Below are positions 24,467 to 34,050 of a DNA stretch of 64,000 nucleotides, one piece after another. The position numbers and the translations under genes are program-made. The stretch is from an uncultured Bacteroidota bacterium. GTDB taxonomy: Bacteria > Bacteroidota > Bacteroidia > Flavobacteriales > Flavobacteriaceae. The notes under the pieces are model-generated. The model did no database searches, was not told where the DNA came from, and saw only the letters and a list, made by a program, of their open reading frames with translations. The stretch spans positions 26,396 through 90,395 of the forward strand of contig CACEKG010000002.1 of the NCBI GenBank assembly GCA_902560065.1. The letters run 5' to 3'. The first letter of the stretch is position 1; the number at the start of each line of letters is the position of its first letter.

Positions 24467-25402
24467 CTATAAATCTATATTAATACCTAAACCAAAGATT
24501 TCTCTAATTTGCAGCTTTTTTATTAAGTCATCATCGTAAATAAAATGAATAATTAAATTACTGGATATCTTATCATTAACCTTGAATCTAAAATCCATAT
24601 TCCAATCAATATCTATATTTTTTGTTTTCTCTAAATAATTAATATAAGTGTTAAATTTATTCTCTAAAGTAATATTAGTCACTAAATTAAATTTTATGTT
24701 TCCTGTAACTGAAGCTCCAAAAAAGAACTTACTTACTTTATTTGGATCCACACCAAAATATTTTTGATCTTCAGTTAAATTCTTTGTATAACTAGAATTA
24801 ACCATAATAACTCGAGCTGCAAGAGGTGACATATTAATCCAATAAATTGGTTCTTTTTTTATATATAAACCAAAGCCCCCTTGAATAATTGCTGGTGAGA
24901 AAAATTCTGATATTTTTTCTCGATTAAATTCTTCACCTGAAGTTAATGGATAATTATAACCTGGTCTTAATTGTGTCTTGAGGTTTACATAAACAGAATA
25001 ACTTGATAATCTATTTATTTGCTTTCCAATTAATGAATTAATTTCTATTCTATCATCTGTTTTTTTGGTATAATCATTTCCTTTAATATAAGTTGCTCCA
25101 AGAGATAACAAGAAATTTGTATCCCAAATTAATCCATTTCTATCGGAATAATTATAATTATAATCCATTCCAAATAAACCTGTAATAGAACTTTCTCCTC
25201 CTGAAATCCAATTGGAAAAATAGGCCTGATTTAGAGTAAATCTAGTATTGCCATAAAATTTTGATCTTTTTCCTCCCAATTCTGATTGAATTATTGCCCC
25301 AAAGGGAATTGAATCCATCATCATTTCATTTTCCTGACTAAATAATAATGAACATGAAAAAGTTAAAACTGTAATAAAAAAAATAAATTTTGATCTGATC
25401 AT
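24467..25402 (-). CDS. DUF3078-type outer-membrane protein
   Basis: A 311-aa exported protein with signal peptide SKFIFFITVLTFSCSLLFSQ. The segment TRFTLNQAYFSNWISGGESSITGLFGMDYNYNYS matches the N-terminal signature of DUF3078 proteins, in which a first strand is followed by NWxxGGExS. The rest is a run of amphipathic strands typical of an outer-membrane beta barrel, ending in LGINIDL. DUF3078 proteins are common in Bacteroidota and of unknown function. It lies 12 bases after the sulfatase gene on the same strand. Confidence 0.8.
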   Translation of the reverse strand: MIRSKFIFFITVLTFSCSLLFSQENEMMMDSIPFGAIIQSELGGKRSKFYGNTRFTLNQAYFSNWISGGESSITGLFGMDYNYNYSDRNGLIWDTNFLLSLGATYIKGNDYTKKTDDRIEINSLIGKQINRLSSYSVYVNLKTQLRPGYNYPLTSGEEFNREKISEFFSPAIIQGGFGLYIKKEPIYWINMSPLAARVIMVNSSYTKNLTEDQKYFGVDPNKVSKFFFGASVTGNIKFNLVTNITLENKFNTYINYLEKTKNIDIDWNMDFRFKVNDKISSNLIIHFIYDDDLIKKLQIREIFGLGINIDL

Positions 25403-25414
25403 TAAAATAATTTT

Positions 25415-26836
25415 TTAATTCTTAATTAATCCTATAGGTCTTACTTCACTTCCTTTAATACCTTTTAAACTATTCCCTAAAATTAAACTAATAGAATCTG
25501 ATATCTTATCAATTTTTTTTACAATATTAGGATATAAATCCACAACATTCTTTTTTTCTTTAGGATCATTAATCAAATTATATAACTCTGGAGAATTTAT
25601 ATAATTAGTCTCATATTTTATTGGTGTTCCATCAGATTTACCTTTTTTTCCATTTAAGCTTCTGTATGAATGACTTAAATAATATTTCCAGTCTTTGTGT
25701 CTGATTGCATGTAATTCATTTTCTCTATAATAAAAAAATAAATTTTCATGAGGAGATTTATATGTTTTTCCAGTCAATAATGGAACTAAAGATTTTCCAT
25801 CTATTTTATGCTTTACATTATCACTCTTTGAAAACTCTTTTATAGTTGGCAACCAATCAATCCCCATAACTGGAGCATCAATAATAGTATTAGGTTTTAT
25901 ATTCTTTGGAAAAGAGATAATAGCAGGAACTCTATTACCTCCTTCCCAACATGTCCCTTTACCTTCTCTGTAAATTCCAGGTGAACCTGAATGTGTACCA
26001 TATGACAACCAAGGCCCATTATCTGATGTAAAAATTATTACTGTATTATTTACCAAATTATTTTTCTTTAAAACATCATAAATTCTTCCAAAAGAAAAAT
26101 CAATTTCATTTATTACATCTCCATAAATTCCCCTTGCTTGAGTGCCTAAAAAATTATTCTTAGCAAAAAGAGGGACATGAGGTTGAGGATGAGGGATATA
26201 TAGAAAAAAAGGAGTTTTCTTATTTTTTTCTATAAAATTTATTGCTCTATCTGTTATAGCTTCAGTTAAAAATGATTGATCCTCAATTGTTTTCAGTATA
26301 TTTTCATTTTCATATAATTTTAAATCATCAAAATTAAAAATTGTTCCTTGTTCGGGGTGATATGGCCACATATCATTAGAATATAAAATTCCATAAAACT
26401 CATCAAAACCATGTCTTGTTGGAAAAAATTCTGGAGCATCACCTAAATGCCATTTTCCAAAAATTCCAGTAGAATATCCCTTGTCTTTTAACATTTCAGC
26501 AATTGTAGTTTCTTGAATATTAATCCCTTTTTTTGAATTAGGCATAAATGCACCATAAATGCTAATCCTGTCTGAATATGATCCAGTTAAAATAGATGCC
26601 CTTGAAGCAGAACATACTGGTTGAGTTGCATAATAGGAAGTAAATCTTGCTCCTTGTGAAGCTAAAAAATCAATATTTGGAGTTAAAATATCATCAGCTC
26701 CATAAACCCCTAAATCACCATAGCCTTGATCATCTGTTAAAATAAAAATAATATTTGGAGGCGTAAATATTTCATTTCTACATGAGAAAAGAAAAAAGAT
26801 TAGAAAGATTAAACTAATATATTTTTTAAAAAACAT
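25415..26836 (-). CDS. Sulfatase, lipoprotein
   Basis: A 473-aa enzyme of the formylglycine-dependent arylsulfatase family. The N-terminal metal site is FILTDDQGYGDLGVYG, and the maturation motif is CSASR within QPVCSASRASILTGSY, whose Cys is converted to formylglycine. FGKWHLGD, NGPWLSYGTHSG and GKGTCWEGGNRVPAI are the other conserved blocks. Start chosen at ATG 26836, giving lipoprotein signal MFFKKYISLIFLIFFLFSC; the longer ORF-track start overlaps the previous gene. It removes sulfate from an unknown, probably algal or host-derived, substrate. No maturation enzyme gene is in the window. Confidence 0.85.
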   Translation of the reverse strand: MFFKKYISLIFLIFFLFSCRNEIFTPPNIIFILTDDQGYGDLGVYGADDILTPNIDFLASQGARFTSYYATQPVCSASRASILTGSYSDRISIYGAFMPNSKKGINIQETTIAEMLKDKGYSTGIFGKWHLGDAPEFFPTRHGFDEFYGILYSNDMWPYHPEQGTIFNFDDLKLYENENILKTIEDQSFLTEAITDRAINFIEKNKKTPFFLYIPHPQPHVPLFAKNNFLGTQARGIYGDVINEIDFSFGRIYDVLKKNNLVNNTVIIFTSDNGPWLSYGTHSGSPGIYREGKGTCWEGGNRVPAIISFPKNIKPNTIIDAPVMGIDWLPTIKEFSKSDNVKHKIDGKSLVPLLTGKTYKSPHENLFFYYRENELHAIRHKDWKYYLSHSYRSLNGKKGKSDGTPIKYETNYINSPELYNLINDPKEKKNVVDLYPNIVKKIDKISDSISLILGNSLKGIKGSEVRPIGLIKN

Positions 26837-26882
26837 AAAATATTTTAAAGAAAGGGCAAATTTAATAAATGAATTACAAAAA

Positions 26883-27326
26883 TTATTTTGAGACTGATGT
26901 GTGATCACTAATTATAAACCATTTTTCATTTTCTTTTTTCCATATTAAAGAAAAAAAACCTTTACTATCGCCTATTTTTCTTTTTAAATAAAAACTTCCT
27001 TGCATTTGAATTATATGTTCGCTTAGTTTTTGGAAATTTATAATTTTAAATTTTAAATTTCCCATTAAAGTCCTATTAGAATAATTATTTAAATATCTTT
27101 TTTTTGTTTCTTCCCAACCATATATAGATCCACTTGATCCAGTAAATACTATTTTGTCAGATTTTAAATACCCTTCCATAAATTTATTTATATTTCCCTC
27201 ATTCCATGCATCCTCCTGAAATTTTAAAACCTTAACAATCGAAATAGAATCTTTTAAACTAATCCTAGTCTGACCACAAACTGAAAATGTTAATAATAAA
27301 AAAATTAGAAATTTATAATTAGTCAA
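26883..27326 (-). CDS. Secreted DUF4440/SnoaL-like (NTF2-fold) protein
   Basis: A 147-aa protein with signal peptide MTNYKFLIFLLLTFSVCGQ. The mature part has the NTF2-like layout: an N-terminal helix with QEDAWNEGNINKFMEGYL, then KIVFTGSSGSIYGWEETKKRYL, and strands IIQMQGSFYLKRK and SLIWKKENEKWFIISDHTS. This is the usual DUF4440 pattern, a fold that binds small ligands or acts as a polyketide-cyclase-like enzyme. The role is unknown. It lies between nagB and the sulfatase on the same strand, suggesting one operon. Confidence 0.75.
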   Translation of the reverse strand: MTNYKFLIFLLLTFSVCGQTRISLKDSISIVKVLKFQEDAWNEGNINKFMEGYLKSDKIVFTGSSGSIYGWEETKKRYLNNYSNRTLMGNLKFKIINFQKLSEHIIQMQGSFYLKRKIGDSKGFFSLIWKKENEKWFIISDHTSVSK

Positions 27327-27341
27327 AAGTTTGTTTTTAAG

Positions 27342-29270
27342 TTAAAAATGATATCTTTTAAATGCTTCAATTGCTTCATAATCTGAAAGACCTAAATTCC
27401 TATACTTTTTTGCAGTTTCTGCATTTCTTTGCTCTGCTCTAACCCAAAATTCTCTTTGGTCATTTCCTTGATACATCACTCCATCTTTTTGAGATTGATG
27501 GAAAAAAATTGCATTTCTTTTTCTTAAAACTTGATCTGGACTCATAGGGACAGCCATATCAATTTCATAAGTTTCCCATTCATGCCAAGCACCTCTATAT
27601 AACCAAACCCAACAATCCTTCATAAAAGGTTCTTTTTTTAAACTTTTAATAGCCTTAAAAATTATTTCTAAACAAACTCTGTGAGTTCCATGAGGATCTG
27701 CTAAATCACCTGCAGCATAAATTTGATGAGGTTTTATTTTTTTAATTAAATTTTTAGTTATTTCAATATCATTTCTAGAAATTGGATTTTTTGATACAGT
27801 TCCCGTTTCATAGAATGGAAGATTCAAAAAATGAACCTGATTATCAGGAATTCCAATATATCTTGTAGCTCCAAGTGACTCTCTTTTTCTTATAGAGCTC
27901 TTAAGTTTTCTTATTATATTTGGATCAGGATTTTTATTTCCTTTAGATTTAAACTTATTGATTATTTCCTCGTATTCCTTTTTAATTTTGTCGGGGAACA
28001 TATCATGAGTTACTTCTAAAAACTTAGATGCATCTTCATTTGAAACGGCAATATTTCCAGAAGTTTGGTAGGCAACATTAACTTCATTTCCATGAGAAAC
28101 TAATCTGTCAAAAGTTCCCCCCATTGATATTACATCATCATCTGGATGAGGACTAAAAATTATTACTTTTTTTGGATGAGGAGATTTCCTTTCAGGTCTT
28201 TTTGAATCATCTGAATCAGGTTTTCCCCCTGGCCATCCTGTAATTGTATGTTGTAATTTATTAAACATTTTAATGTTTAAATCATAACTAGATCCACTTG
28301 CATTCAATAAATCAACCATTCCATTTTCTTTATAATCACTATCAGTTAATTTTAATATTGACTTACCAGTTTTTTCACAAAGCCAAATAACAGCTCTTGC
28401 ACTATTTTCTATATTCCATTCATATGCCCCAACTAACCATGGAGTTTTAACTCGAGTTAATTCTGAAGAAGATTCATTATCTAAAACTAAAGTTGTATTC
28501 TTATGATGTTGCAAATATGATGTAGGAATTAAAGATGTAGTTTTTCCTTCTATTGCTTTTTTTAGAATTAAAGCTTTATTTGATCCCCATGCCATTAAAA
28601 TTATTCTTTTAGCACCTAAAATAGTTTGAATACCCATTGTTATTGCTTCTCTTGGAACATTTTCAATTCCTTGAAAAGATTTTGCAGCATCAAAACGTGT
28701 TACATCATCTAACTTAACTAACCTAGTTTGAGAATTAAAATGAGAACCTGGTTCATTAAAACCTATATGCCCTGTTCTACCTATTCCCAAAATTTGAAGA
28801 TCTATTCCCCCAGCCTTAATGATTTTTTTTTCATAATCATTACATGATTTTCTAACTTTTTCAAATGAAATTTCACCATTTGGAATGTTAATATTTTCTT
28901 TGGGTATATCAATATGATTAAATAAATTCTCATTCATGAAATAATCATAACTGTTAATATCGTTTTTACTTAATGGAAAATACTCATCTAAATTAAAAGT
29001 AATTACATTTTTAAAACTAAGTCCTTCTTCTTTATGCATTCTAATTAATTCTCTATAAACACTTAAAGGCGAAGAACCTGTTGCTAAACCTAAAACACAA
29101 TTCTTTTTTTGAGATTGTTTTTCCTTAATAAGTTGAGCAATAGAAAGAGCTATAGATAATGATCCCTCATCAGAATTATTATAAATAATATTATGAAGTT
29201 TTTCAAATCTAGTTTCTTCAAAACTTCCTGGAGGTTTATATTTTATAACCTTACTTTTATTTTGATTCAT
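27342..29270 (-). CDS. nagB: Glucosamine-6-phosphate deaminase fused to a PIG-L deacetylase
   Basis: A 642-aa two-domain protein. Residues about 20-280 are NagB, which converts glucosamine-6-phosphate to fructose-6-phosphate and ammonia: LGLATGSSPLSVYREL binds phosphate, NLDEYFPL and GIGRTGHIGFNEPGS carry catalytic residues. Residues about 365-640 are a PIG-L/LmbE domain with the zinc motif SPHPDDDVISMGG and DLADPHGTHRVC. The fusion is widespread in Bacteroidota, where the second domain may deacetylate an amino-sugar precursor. The 16-base gap to the DUF4440 gene suggests an operon. Normal length for the fused family. Confidence 0.9.
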   Translation of the reverse strand: MNQNKSKVIKYKPPGSFEETRFEKLHNIIYNNSDEGSLSIALSIAQLIKEKQSQKKNCVLGLATGSSPLSVYRELIRMHKEEGLSFKNVITFNLDEYFPLSKNDINSYDYFMNENLFNHIDIPKENINIPNGEISFEKVRKSCNDYEKKIIKAGGIDLQILGIGRTGHIGFNEPGSHFNSQTRLVKLDDVTRFDAAKSFQGIENVPREAITMGIQTILGAKRIILMAWGSNKALILKKAIEGKTTSLIPTSYLQHHKNTTLVLDNESSSELTRVKTPWLVGAYEWNIENSARAVIWLCEKTGKSILKLTDSDYKENGMVDLLNASGSSYDLNIKMFNKLQHTITGWPGGKPDSDDSKRPERKSPHPKKVIIFSPHPDDDVISMGGTFDRLVSHGNEVNVAYQTSGNIAVSNEDASKFLEVTHDMFPDKIKKEYEEIINKFKSKGNKNPDPNIIRKLKSSIRKRESLGATRYIGIPDNQVHFLNLPFYETGTVSKNPISRNDIEITKNLIKKIKPHQIYAAGDLADPHGTHRVCLEIIFKAIKSLKKEPFMKDCWVWLYRGAWHEWETYEIDMAVPMSPDQVLRKRNAIFFHQSQKDGVMYQGNDQREFWVRAEQRNAETAKKYRNLGLSDYEAIEAFKRYHF

Positions 29271-29478
29271 TATTTATAAAAATGATTTTAATTAAGCAAA
29301 GATAAACATATCTTAAATTCATTTATTTCTTTAGTTAATTTCATTTTTTAAAATAAAAAAATCAAATTATTTAATCTTAACAAAATCTAATAAATTTTTG
29401 AAAATTATATACTTTAAGAAATTATATTTACCATTAATTTATATTGAAAATTACACATGTAAATTAATAATTAAAAGC

Positions 29479-30414
29479 ATGGAGAGACTTGAAACATTAA
29501 TTATTGGAAGTGGACCTGCAGGATATACAGCTGCTATATATGCCGCTAGAGCTGATTTAAAACCAGTACTATATACAGGGTTAGAACCTGGAGGGCAATT
29601 AACAACAACAACCGATGTTGATAATTTTCCTGGATACCCTAAAGGGATAGATGGTCCTACAATGATGATTCAACTTAAAGAGCAAGCCGAAAGGTTTGGA
29701 ACAGATGTAAGAATTGGTCATGTTAAAAATGTGAAACTTTCTAAAAAAATTGGAAAACTGCATAAAGTTATTATTGAAGATGGATCTGAAATAGAAACAA
29801 AAACAATAATTATAAGTACTGGTGCAACTGCAAAATATCTTGGTTTAGAAAGTGAACAAAGATTAATTGGTGGTGGTGTGTCTGCATGTGCTGTATGTGA
29901 TGGCTTTTTTTATAAAAATCAAGAAGTTGCTGTAGTTGGTGGTGGCGATACTGCTGCAGAAGAAGCAACTTATTTGTCTAAAATATGCTCTAAAGTAACA
30001 ATGCTTGTAAGAAAAGATAAAATGCGGGCATCCAAAGCAATGCAAAATAGAGTATTTAAATCAAAAAATATTATTCTAAAGTTTAATTCTGAAATTGACG
30101 AAGTTCTTGGAGAAAATGTTGTTGAAGGTTTAAGAATAATAAATAATGTTACAAAAAAGAAAGATGAAATTTCCATTTCTGGTCTCTTTATTGCAATAGG
30201 GCACAAACCTAATACTGAAATTTTTAATGATCAATTAGAAATGGATGATCTGGGTTATATAATTACAAAAGGAAAAACTACAAAAACTAACATTCCCGGA
30301 GTTTTTGCTTCAGGAGATGTTCAAGATAAAGAATATCGTCAAGCAATAACTGCAGCTGGAACTGGTTGTATGGCTGCACTAGATGCTGAGAGATATCTTC
30401 AAAAATTAAATTAA
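29479..30414 (+). CDS. trxB: Thioredoxin reductase
   Basis: A 311-aa flavoprotein that passes electrons from NADPH to thioredoxin. The FAD motif is IGSGPAGYTAAIYAARA near the N-terminus, the redox-active pair CAVC lies in GVSACAVCDGFFY, and VVGGGDTAAEEATYL binds NADPH. GVFASGDVQDKEYRQAITAAG is the second FAD block. The start ATG 29479 (MERLETLIIG) is chosen over the ORF-track TTG 29398, since the extra 27 residues do not match the family. Its stop overlaps the convergent gene's stop (TTAA). Confidence 0.93.
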   Translation: MERLETLIIGSGPAGYTAAIYAARADLKPVLYTGLEPGGQLTTTTDVDNFPGYPKGIDGPTMMIQLKEQAERFGTDVRIGHVKNVKLSKKIGKLHKVIIEDGSEIETKTIIISTGATAKYLGLESEQRLIGGGVSACAVCDGFFYKNQEVAVVGGGDTAAEEATYLSKICSKVTMLVRKDKMRASKAMQNRVFKSKNIILKFNSEIDEVLGENVVEGLRIINNVTKKKDEISISGLFIAIGHKPNTEIFNDQLEMDDLGYIITKGKTTKTNIPGVFASGDVQDKEYRQAITAAGTGCMAALDAERYLQKLN

Positions 30415-31463
30415 TTTTTATATAATTCTTTATATCTATTAATAGAAATTTCCTTGTAAAATTCTTTATTATCTGATGTATATTCATACAACCATTTTGA
30501 TAATAGGGGAGCTAACATAAGACCTCTAGTTCCTAATCCATTATATAATATTAAGTTTTCATATTTTGGATGTCGACCTAAAATTGGCCTCCTATCTTTA
30601 ACAACAGGTCTAAAACCAATTTTATGATCAATTACTTCAAAGGGAACTGAAATAAAAGAATTAAGTTTAGATAATAAAAAGTTATATCCTTTTTTTGTTT
30701 TTTTTAGTGATTTATCATTAAAATCATATGTTGAACCTACCCAAAAAAATTTTTTCTCAAGAGGAATAATATAAATTGAGGATTTTAAAATGTAATTACT
30801 TGATAATTTCGGTGATTTAATTATTAAATATTCTCCTTTTAAGCTTTCAATCGGCAAATAATTAAAAAAAATGTTATTTTTTATTCCTACTCCTTCACAG
30901 AAAACAATTTTTTTTGATTTGAAATTTCCATATTTTACATATTGTTTAAAAATTTCCAGTTTTTTATAATCAAATTTTTTATTGATAAAATTATTTTTTG
31001 TAAGATTAAATTTAAAAGTATCTAATAATAATTTTGGATAAATTTTAGCTGTATTTTTTACGATTCCATAACCATTTTTTAATAAAATAGGATAATTACC
31101 TTCATTGATAACTTGATGATCTAAATAATTTTCAAGGGATTTTAAACCACTTGCTACAATCCAATCATTTTGTTCTTGTTTTCTTGAAAAGTATCTGTGA
31201 ATCATAATTTTGTCAAAAACTTTTACATTATATTCATTTTCAAATTCAACATAAAATTTCTTTGCAAATTTTAAAAAATCAGATCCTTTCCATGAAATAG
31301 TATATCGTTTTAAAATTGTTGGATTTAAAACTGCACCTGATTGGAAAGTAGAATTTGTTTCAGGTTTATCAATAATTACAAAATCTTTCTTTTCTTTAAT
31401 AAGCTTAAATGCAAAAGATAAACCAGCTATTCCATAACCTACGATTATGTAATCTATCATCAT
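30411..31463 (-). CDS. FAD-dependent oxidoreductase (DAO-like)
   Basis: A 350-aa cytoplasmic protein of the D-amino-acid oxidase-like FAD family. The dinucleotide-binding motif is DYIIVGYGIAGLSFAFKL at the N-terminus; FQSGAVLNPTILKRY follows in the position of the second FAD segment. Near the C-terminus GFRPVVKDRRPILG and LILYNGLGTRGLMLAPLLSK are typical for the family. The substrate is unknown. The annotated start is MMID; the second Met is equally possible. Its stop shares bases with the trxB stop on the other strand. Confidence 0.8.
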   Translation of the reverse strand: MMIDYIIVGYGIAGLSFAFKLIKEKKDFVIIDKPETNSTFQSGAVLNPTILKRYTISWKGSDFLKFAKKFYVEFENEYNVKVFDKIMIHRYFSRKQEQNDWIVASGLKSLENYLDHQVINEGNYPILLKNGYGIVKNTAKIYPKLLLDTFKFNLTKNNFINKKFDYKKLEIFKQYVKYGNFKSKKIVFCEGVGIKNNIFFNYLPIESLKGEYLIIKSPKLSSNYILKSSIYIIPLEKKFFWVGSTYDFNDKSLKKTKKGYNFLLSKLNSFISVPFEVIDHKIGFRPVVKDRRPILGRHPKYENLILYNGLGTRGLMLAPLLSKWLYEYTSDNKEFYKEISINRYKELYKN

Positions 31464-31492
31464 TGATTAAATTAGAAATAATAATGTAAAAA

Positions 31493-31519
31493 AAAACGCT
31501 ACTTTAAAAGTAGCGTTTT
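31493..31519 (-). terminator. Perfect hairpin terminator after the gldKLMN operon
   Basis: AAAACGCTACTTT and AAAGTAGCGTTTT are perfect 13-bp arms separated by one base. Read on the minus strand, the hairpin follows the gldN stop and runs into nine T residues (complement of 31488-31496). On the plus strand there is only TTTT, so termination is mainly of the gld transcript. Confidence 0.9.
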
Positions 31520-31534
31520 AAAATTTGATTAAAA

Positions 31535-32458
31535 TTAGTTATTCCACTGATCTTGTTCAAAATCACGTATAACTGATTTAATTCTTTCTGATTCTAGAAG
31601 TTGCCTAAGAGCATCCTCATACATATAATCTTTAACCTGTCTATCTTCATATACATTTTCTTCCTTATATATAGTTGCATTAAATCTTCTAGAATTTAAC
31701 ATATGATCAAAACTTACAGGCTGAGATGAATTTTTAATATTAAATACTTTATTTTCATTTAATACCTTTCTTGCATCAGGAAACCAAACCCAAAACAGAG
31801 GGTTAAAGTTTTCAGGATCAGCTTTTGCAGTTTTATCACTGAAAGTAGAAATATCTGCAGCTACTGGAGCAATTGCTAAAAGCCTATATTTCAACTCTCC
31901 TAATCTCTTATTAAAATACCATGTTCCTTTAACAAAATACTGTTCAATGTCATCAGATTCCATGAGATTAGTATCATAATCATCTTCAACTAAAAAATCC
32001 TCTGTTATCTCACCTGCATTTAATCTTTCTCTTGCATCTTCAGAAATATCTCTACTTACGAGTCTATCACCTAATTCAACTAATGTTATTTTCTCTGTAA
32101 AATAATCGTCATTATAAATCTCTTTTATTTCACCACTTTTAATTCCATCAATAATTATTCTCCAAAGAGATTTTCTGTTTTCTGATAACATACCATTAGC
32201 CACTGTAGGATAATAATAAGGAAAATTAATTCTTTCATCTAAATCAATTTTCTCCCAAATTGTTTTAGACCACATGACATCACGATCTTCCACAAAACCA
32301 TAGGCAATAGGTGTCTCATCATCCGCTTCTAGTTGTTGTTCATTTGGAATTCCTATTTCCTGAGGAACCTTAGCGTTTAAAAGATTTGCTTGGGAAAACG
32401 AATATTTAAAAGAAAACAATAATAAAAAACTAAAAAGATAGATGATAAAATTTTTCAT
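31535..32458 (-). CDS. gldN: Gliding motility / type IX secretion protein GldN
   Basis: A 307-aa exported protein with signal peptide MKNFIIYLFSFLLLFSFKYSFSQ. GldN forms, with GldK, a periplasmic ring of the T9SS at the outer membrane. Recognisable features are VEDRDVMWSKTIWEKIDLDERINFPYYYP, SLWRIIIDGIKSGEIKEIY and VWFPDARKVLNENKVFN. The last gene of the gldKLMN operon, 11 bases after gldM and followed by a strong terminator. Length is typical. Confidence 0.93.
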   Translation of the reverse strand: MKNFIIYLFSFLLLFSFKYSFSQANLLNAKVPQEIGIPNEQQLEADDETPIAYGFVEDRDVMWSKTIWEKIDLDERINFPYYYPTVANGMLSENRKSLWRIIIDGIKSGEIKEIYNDDYFTEKITLVELGDRLVSRDISEDARERLNAGEITEDFLVEDDYDTNLMESDDIEQYFVKGTWYFNKRLGELKYRLLAIAPVAADISTFSDKTAKADPENFNPLFWVWFPDARKVLNENKVFNIKNSSQPVSFDHMLNSRRFNATIYKEENVYEDRQVKDYMYEDALRQLLESERIKSVIRDFEQDQWNN

Positions 32459-32469
32459 GACAATAAATT

Positions 32470-34047
32470 TTAATTTATAGTAATAGAAATTGGCGATGGA
32501 TTTTGTAATCTATATTTGGATCCTGTTATAGCAGTTTTAATATCTGTTATAATAATTGTTTGCCCAGCTTTTATTCTTCTCAAAGAATTTACTGCCTTTG
32601 AATTCAGTCTATTACCTTTGATAACCATACTTGGCATTCCAGGAGCTCTAAATCTGAATTCAGTAACTTTAACAGGTAAGTCAAAATCAAAATCAACAAG
32701 TCTAGCTTCAACCCTTCCTTTTTCTAAACTAGTTTTCGGTAAGCCAAAAGCCCCATCTTTACCTCTAAAAAATCCTGTTGGCTTTGGAATTTCTTTAATT
32801 CTAAATTTTGATACGGAAGAAACTCTTTTACCATCTGGAAGAGTTCCAGAAACATTTATTTTTACTTCTCTTCCTTTTTGAGGTGACAACATGTATTTAC
32901 TTCCTCTGACTCTTTTTAAACCTGGAGCGCTTGCTCTAACCTTACTATCTATAATTCCAGGAATAGATATTGTAATTGGATTATCAACACCTCTATAAAC
33001 AACATTCATCTTATCAGCAGAAATAACTGCTGAATTAGGTTTAGAAATTGTTGTAAAAGTTTGATTTACACTAATCTTAGACTCCTCACCATCATTAAGA
33101 AAAACAAGATCACCAGTTAAAGTATGATCCCCAGGTCTTCCTGCGTCTACTTTTAACTTAATTCCTCCTGGTATAAGTTCATACTGTTTATCTGTCAACT
33201 CATTACCATCAAGACTTATCTTTACACTGTTTGGGTTTTGGGCACCTCCTTTTCTTCCTAAAATAACACTTCCATCAAAAATTTCTCCAGAATAATAAGC
33301 CCCTTTTTCAGTTTTTAATAAAGTAATATAATTAGATTCATTAACTCCGGTCTCTAATTCCATTTCTTTACCCATAAGAGTTGTAAGAACATCTGTTTCA
33401 GTTTGTCGAATATCATTTTGAAGCATGGTAAGTTTTGCTAATGAAGAAATCAAAGGAAATCCTTCATAGTTCCATGCTAACCAAGGTTGGTCCTGATTAT
33501 CTTTGTTTTTAACATTGCTGTTTTGATCTCCAGTAAAAAACCTAGCCTCAACAACTTCTATAGATTTTGGATACTGACTTCCAAAAACTTGAATAACTTG
33601 CATTTTATAATCATTTATTTGATTAACAAACTCATCTCCCCTTTGAGAAACTCCATCAGGCCCAAAAAAAACAGAATTTAATTGATCTCCTTTGTCCATC
33701 TGTTGAAACTCTATTAATTCGGGATCCTTTTCTTTTTGTTGCTCAGTTATTTCATTTTTAATTTTCGATACTAAATCATATAACTTATCTGATTCCTGCT
33801 TTATTCTTTGAGCAGTTCTATTGTGTCCTAACCACTTACCTTCTTTATCATCAGCGTTAGTTTTTACTTTTTCGTACAATATTTCATTAGTTTCAGCTAA
33901 TCTAGCATTAGCATCTTTAATCTTATAAAACATTTGACCAAAGCCCGCTAAAACTTCTTTACTCACATTTAAAGCAAGCATTGTAATAAAAACCAGATAC
34001 ATCAAACTAATTAGTTTCTGTCTGGGTGTTTCTTTAGCTCCTGCCAT
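32470..34047 (-). CDS. gldM: Gliding motility / type IX secretion motor protein GldM
   Basis: A 525-aa inner-membrane protein with a single N-terminal helix (LISLMYLVFITMLALNVS) and a large periplasmic part of stacked beta domains. GldM with GldL makes the proton-driven T9SS motor that spans to the outer-membrane ring. MAGAKETPRQKLISLMYLVFITMLALNVSKEVL is the hallmark start. Periplasmic blocks include KGAYYSGEIFDGSVILGRKGG and GDHTLTGDLVF. It starts three bases after gldL, so the two subunits are translationally linked. Confidence 0.95.
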   Translation of the reverse strand: MAGAKETPRQKLISLMYLVFITMLALNVSKEVLAGFGQMFYKIKDANARLAETNEILYEKVKTNADDKEGKWLGHNRTAQRIKQESDKLYDLVSKIKNEITEQQKEKDPELIEFQQMDKGDQLNSVFFGPDGVSQRGDEFVNQINDYKMQVIQVFGSQYPKSIEVVEARFFTGDQNSNVKNKDNQDQPWLAWNYEGFPLISSLAKLTMLQNDIRQTETDVLTTLMGKEMELETGVNESNYITLLKTEKGAYYSGEIFDGSVILGRKGGAQNPNSVKISLDGNELTDKQYELIPGGIKLKVDAGRPGDHTLTGDLVFLNDGEESKISVNQTFTTISKPNSAVISADKMNVVYRGVDNPITISIPGIIDSKVRASAPGLKRVRGSKYMLSPQKGREVKINVSGTLPDGKRVSSVSKFRIKEIPKPTGFFRGKDGAFGLPKTSLEKGRVEARLVDFDFDLPVKVTEFRFRAPGMPSMVIKGNRLNSKAVNSLRRIKAGQTIIITDIKTAITGSKYRLQNPSPISITIN

Positions 34048-34050
34048 TTT

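Noticed and set aside
32516-32881. 121-aa plus-strand ORF opposite gldM
   Set aside because: Shadow of the gldM coding sequence; no independent signals.
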